A DNA stretch of 64,000 bases from assembly GCA_024291935.2 (NCBI GenBank), contig CM044320.1, forward strand, positions 27,496,001 to 27,560,000, read 5' to 3'. Made by a program: the position numbers and the translations under genes. Position 1 is the first letter of the stretch. The number at the start of each line of letters is the position of its first letter. A model generated the notes under the pieces. The model saw only the letters and a list, made by a program, of their open reading frames with translations, was not told where the DNA came from and did no database searches. Positions 60,147 to 64,000 of this stretch are shown piece after piece. The stretch is from Okapia johnstoni (lineage: Eukaryota; Chordata; Mammalia; Artiodactyla; Giraffidae).

Positions 60147-60271
60147 TGCTATTAATCCAGATTCTTGGAAAAACCCAGTGATGATGACTCTCACCAAAAG
60201 CAGATCCTTCACTTCATCCTACGCTGTTTCTGCCTCTAACCATGTAAAGGCTAAAAAGCAAAATCGACCAG
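60147..60271 (+). CDS. PDE3A: PDE3A exon 5, with Ser492 site and Met484 (PDE3A3 start)
   Basis: This 125-nt exon completes the split serine codon and reads [21 protein letters not shown]..., ending [12 protein letters not shown] with one base of the next codon. The acceptor is TTGTCTTTACAG (AG at 60145-60146) and the donor GTAAAG at 60272. Its LTKSRSF motif holds the serine equivalent to human Ser492 (60205-60207). The paired methionines at 60181-60186 match Met484/485, and Met484 is the reported translation start of the short cytosolic PDE3A3. Compared with remembered human sequence there are three extra residues (Ala-Ile-Asn) just after the junction, Lys in place of the first Asn of WNNP, and small changes near the end. 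The extra residues follow from the only usable AG. Exon identity is firm; the exact start depends on no other acceptor being used. Confidence 0.94.
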
Positions 60272-61558
60272 GTAAAGAACTTACTGAGGAAAGAGCTAAC
60301 ACTCACGGAGTGTGCCATCATGGAATTAACTAAGCTTTAAGTGTTGCAACACTCAGATGTGTTTGGTTTGACTCTTCTAAAAACAAAAAGCCTCACTAAC
60401 CAATTAGTTACTGAAATTTCCACTTTATAGGATGATGCATATTCTTTTAAGGTAGCTGCACCAAATATCCCATCTTGAATTTACTGGATGAATATTAAAT
60501 CAGTGTAACTATTGAGTAGGCAAGCTTTATCTTATTAATATAAAAGCTAATGAAATACTTATGAAATTTCAATTTTATTTTTAGTGTCTGTTAAAAAACA
60601 TTTTCCAGAAGTATGATATTTATAAGTTCTAGGAAATGCTTCATTTACTATACATATTATAATTTTTCAAAGAAATTCTTGCTCCATGTCACTTACCTGC
60701 ACACACCCCCCAATATAAAAATACGAAAGAAAGAGGTATGTAAATTCAGAGAAAATACAATTCAGGACCTTTGACAGCCCTTTGAAAAATCTCAAAAATC
60801 AGCAACCAAAAAACCCAGGAGTAACATTGGTGGGAGGTTTTCCTTCTCTTTTAAACCAGGTACAGAATGAAACTTAATGTGATTTCTCCTGACTAGGATC
60901 TGCATGGGGTTTTTCAGGTTGGTGTCAATGTACCCTCTGTGCTTCTAAGTATCAGTTTTTTCTTTCCCTCAAGCGTCACTTAATAAATATGTATGGAGTG
61001 TTCACTATCCAGAGATACTATCTGCCGCTGAAATAGTTTGAGGAATACAGCAGTGATGAAGCCAGACCCTATTTCTCCTTTCACAGAATTCTCACTTACA
61101 TTCAAGTGGAGCGTATAAACAGATATAGAGTATAAGCTATTAGTATATATGTAGTGTGCTAAAGGCTATGATAAGAAAGTGAGGGAAAACTTTCAAAGAA
61201 TTAAAGAGATATAAGACCCAACATGTGGATGGAAAGCTTCAACAACTTAAGATTCTAAATGATGACTGGCAAAGCTAACAAGCAGAAAGGGAGAACAGTG
61301 AATGCAGAGAGGGAGATGAAAGCAGGTCTGTAGACAGGCCAGATGGAACCCAGGAGCTTTGGCAAGGAGTTTAAGTATCAGTGAAGTTTCAGGTAGGAAT
61401 GTATCTAGAGAATAATTTCAGGGAAGATGATCTTAGTTAATCAGAATTTGTGATAACTCAAAATTGAAATAGTTTGTCAGATCCTATCTCCAAATTGGCT
61501 TCATCCTTAAATCCCAATTGAGAGTCTTGGGTATTTCCTCTGACCTTTCCTTCCTGGA
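60272..61558. other. Intron 5 sequence, no feature recognised
   Basis: AT-rich intron after the exon 5 donor; no young repeat recognised. Confidence 0.45.
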
Positions 61559-61765
61559 GGCTTCCTTGTTGGCTCAGTGGTAGAAAATACGCCTGCCAAT
61601 GCAGGAGGCACAGGTTCTATCCCTGGGTTGGGAAGATCCTCTGGAGAAGGTAGTGGTAGCCCACTCCAGTATTCTTGCCTGAGAAATCCCATGGGTAGAG
61701 GTGCCTTGTGGACTATAGCCATGGGGTTGCAGAATAGCAGACACGACTTAGTGACTAAACAACAA
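61559..61765 (+). mobile_element. Bov-tA SINE
   Basis: Full-length copy: GGCTTCCTTGTTGGCTCAG to ACGACTTAGTGACTAAAC. Confidence 0.93.
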
Positions 61766-62504
61766 CAGCGACTCCTTGGAATGTTCTCATTCCAAGTTTT
61801 CATCTCTCAGCATTGTAGAAAGCCTTGCTGAGATTTTTCAGTAGCTCCCTGCTTAGCTTCTTAATCTCCTGCCTTTATCGCAGCTCAGGAATTCACCAAA
61901 TGGCTCAAAGGGAAAGCTGCCCTCTTCCCACTGGGCTGTTAGGCATTCAAGTCCTGGCTGCCATGGCAGCCCCAAACTCCAGTATTTGTGTCATCAACCT
62001 TATGACGTTACTAAAAGCTCTGTTGGCTTGCCTTCCTAATAGCTGCATCCGTCTGCCTGGATTCTTAGCCTCTTGTTCCATGCCAGTGGTCAATAAATAA
62101 TGCTCTGTATGGAAGAACATTTTGCAGGATTTTGGCTCACCCTTCTGAGGGTCTCTTCTATTTGGAAACCTATCTTGCCAAGTTGGTTGTCTTGTCGTGA
62201 TAGCTTTTTTATTTTTAACTCAGCTTTTCTATTTGTTCTCAAAGAACAAATAGATGGATTTAGTACAAATTATTGCATTATAGCCAGAAGCAGAAGTCCT
62301 GAAATGGTAGTGTTTCTCTGAGGGTTAGAGAACTAGTACTCACATTCCGCTGATATTTCAAGAGGCTACCTTGGAATATAAGCTTAATTTTAAACAGCAC
62401 AACTTAAGGAGGGACTTCTGTTGTTTCTTCCATCTATAAGAGAAAATTTAGTGCTTTCTTTCTCCTTTGATCACCTAGTTTATACTGGTAACTGTTGAAA
62501 CTAT
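61766..62504. other. Intron 5 sequence, no feature recognised
   Basis: No identifiable feature; an open frame of about 90 codons (61825-62100) has no recognisable motif. Confidence 0.45.
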
Positions 62505-62710
62505 TCTTCCTGGGTAGCTCAGCTGTTAAACAATCTGCCTGCCATGCAGGAGACCTGGGTTCAATCCCTGGGTTGGGAAGATCCCCTGGTGAAAGGCATG
62601 GCAACCCACTCCAGTATTCTTACCTGGAGGATTCCATGGACAGAGGAACCTGGCAGGCTACAGTCCATGGGGTCACTAAATGTTGGACATGACTGAGCGA
62701 CAAACACTTT
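62505..62710 (+). mobile_element. Bov-tA SINE
   Basis: Slightly diverged copy, CTTCCTGGGTAGCTCAGC to TGACTGAGCGACAAACAC. Confidence 0.92.
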
Positions 62711-63096
62711 AGCTTAAATCTCTACTGGTGAGCATACGAAGACACTTCCTCCACAAAATACCATTTTATTGGCATTGAATTACTGAAAGAAACAATGAAA
62801 GGCAATCTGGTTTTCCAGAAATTAATCTGGTCCTCTGGACTCTTTAGAAATATTTATTATTCTTTTGTATCTTACAAGTCATTCATGACCTGAGGATTAG
62901 AATTTATCTTTCATAAGGGTCAGAAACAGGACAGTGTGGGAAAATACTTAAATAAAGATTGCACTGAGGGCAAATTTAGATGAGCTCAGAAATGCGGAGG
63001 CTCATTTGGGAACCCAGCAAGATGGAAGAACTGAACCTGAGCATTCCATATTAAACCTGAGACTTTTAAAGGGGCACTTAAGTGTATTATGAAGCA
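62711..63096. other. Intron 5 sequence, no feature recognised
   Basis: Nothing identifiable. Confidence 0.45.
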
Positions 63097-63571
63097 GACT
63101 TATTTTGCCGACAAAAGTCCATATAGTCAAAGCTATGGTTTTACTGTGTATGAATGTGAAAATTGGACCATAAAGAAGACTGAGCATCGAAGAATTCTTG
63201 CTTTTGATCTGTGGTGTTGGAGAAGACTGTTGAGAGTCCCTTGGACAGCAAGGAGATCAATCCAGTCAATCCTAAAGGAAATCAACCCAAAATGTTCATT
63301 GGAAGGACTGATGCTGAAGCTGAAACTCCAATACTATGGCCACGTGATGCAAAGAGCTGACTCATTGGAAAAGACCCTGATGCTGGGAAAGATTGAAGGC
63401 AGGAGGAGAAGGGGACAACAGAGGATGAAATGAATGGATGGCATCACCAACTCAGTGAACATGAGTTTGAGCAAGTTCTGGGAGTTGGTGAAGGACAGGG
63501 AAGCCTGGCGTGCTGCAGTCTATGGGGTCACAAAGAGTCAGACAGGATTGAGCGAGTGAACAAGTGACCCT
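63097..63571 (+). mobile_element. BovB LINE 3' fragment (sense)
   Basis: About 475 bp. A 114-residue frame (63089-63433) keeps the C-terminal RT text ([20 protein letters not shown]). A short deletion removes the PVVMYG part near 63143. Confidence 0.94.
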
Positions 63572-63588
63572 AGTTCAGAAAGAGCCCT

Positions 63589-64000
63589 TCAGTTCAGTTC
63601 AGTTCAGTCGCTCAGTTGTGTCTGACTCTTTGCGACCCCGTGAACTGCAATATGCCAGGGCTCCCTGTTCATCGCCAACTCCCAGAGTTTACTCACTTGT
63701 GTCCATTGAGTCAGTCATGCCATCCAGCCATCTCATCCTCTGTCGTCCCCTCCTCCTCCAACCTTCAATCTTTCCCAACATCAAGGTCTTTTCAAATGAG
63801 TCAGTACTTCCCATCACGTGGCCAAAGTATTGGATTTTCAGTTTCAGCATCAGTACTTCCAATGAATATTCAGGACTGATTTCCTTTAGGATGGACTGGT
63901 TGGAGCTCCTTGTGGTCCAAGGGACTCTCAAAAGTCTTCTCCAACAGCACAGTTCAAAAGCATCAATTCTTCAGCACTCAGCTTTCTTTATAGTCCAACT
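63589..64000 (-). mobile_element. BovB LINE 3' fragment (antisense), runs off the edge
   Basis: Tail CAGTTCAGTTCAGTTCAGTCGC followed by antisense BovB. Still in BovB at the last base, so its 5' limit is outside the window. It faces the previous copy tail to tail across about 17 bp. Confidence 0.94.

Noticed and set aside
60161..60271. Alternative exon 5 start after the CCAG at 60157-60160
   Set aside because: It would remove 14 nt and break the reading frame, while 60147 keeps the known PDSW text.

Overview
The window is vertebrate nuclear DNA from a ruminant, most likely a bovid. It is full of lineage-restricted repeats: the RTE-type LINE BovB, Bov-tA SINEs with a tRNA-like head, Bov-A2 dimers and CHR SINEs. 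Older mammalian layers (L2, MIR, an MLT1-type LTR, L1) lie beneath them. The exact species cannot be fixed from the sequence.

The only protein-coding gene I can support is part of PDE3A, the cGMP-inhibited cAMP/cGMP phosphodiesterase 3A, on the + strand. Three consecutive internal exons are present: 49583-49840, 52608-52762 and 60147-60271. Their splice sites and reading phases fit together. By human numbering they are exons 3-5 and encode about residues 338-497, the regulatory linker between the N-terminal membrane-association region and the catalytic domain. This stretch holds the Ser428/Ser438/Ser465/Ser492 phosphorylation cluster, the Thr445-Gly449 hypertension-brachydactyly hotspot and the Met484 start of the short PDE3A3 form. 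No other host gene was found. The remaining open frames are retrotransposon remnants, simple repeats or chance.

Layout: 1-49582 is the intron upstream of exon 3, a patchwork of nested repeats. BovB copies lie at 2611-4206 (+), 7578-8083, 8602-8912, 10435-11268, 21754-23989, 32799-33148 and 39040-41190 (all -). Two less repetitive blocks stand out: about 15966-18479, which contains a perfect cAMP response element, and about 41320-45520, the longest block in which I recognise no repeat. Intron 3 (49841-52607) has a SINE just after exon 3 and a GC-rich unassigned cassette at about 51590-51930. Intron 4 (52763-60146) carries an L1 end, an L1MA-type element broken by three SINEs, two BovB pieces and a truncated 5S rRNA pseudogene. 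Intron 5 runs from 60272 off the right edge, where two BovB copies lie tail to tail.

I found no novel multi-gene system. The best leads are a possible three-residue exon extension at the exon 5 acceptor, the regulatory-looking islands inside this cAMP-phosphodiesterase gene, and several unusual retrotransposition footprints: a 41-bp flanking duplication, two SINEs sharing one target site, an L1 palindrome, nested SINEs and a 5S pseudogene.
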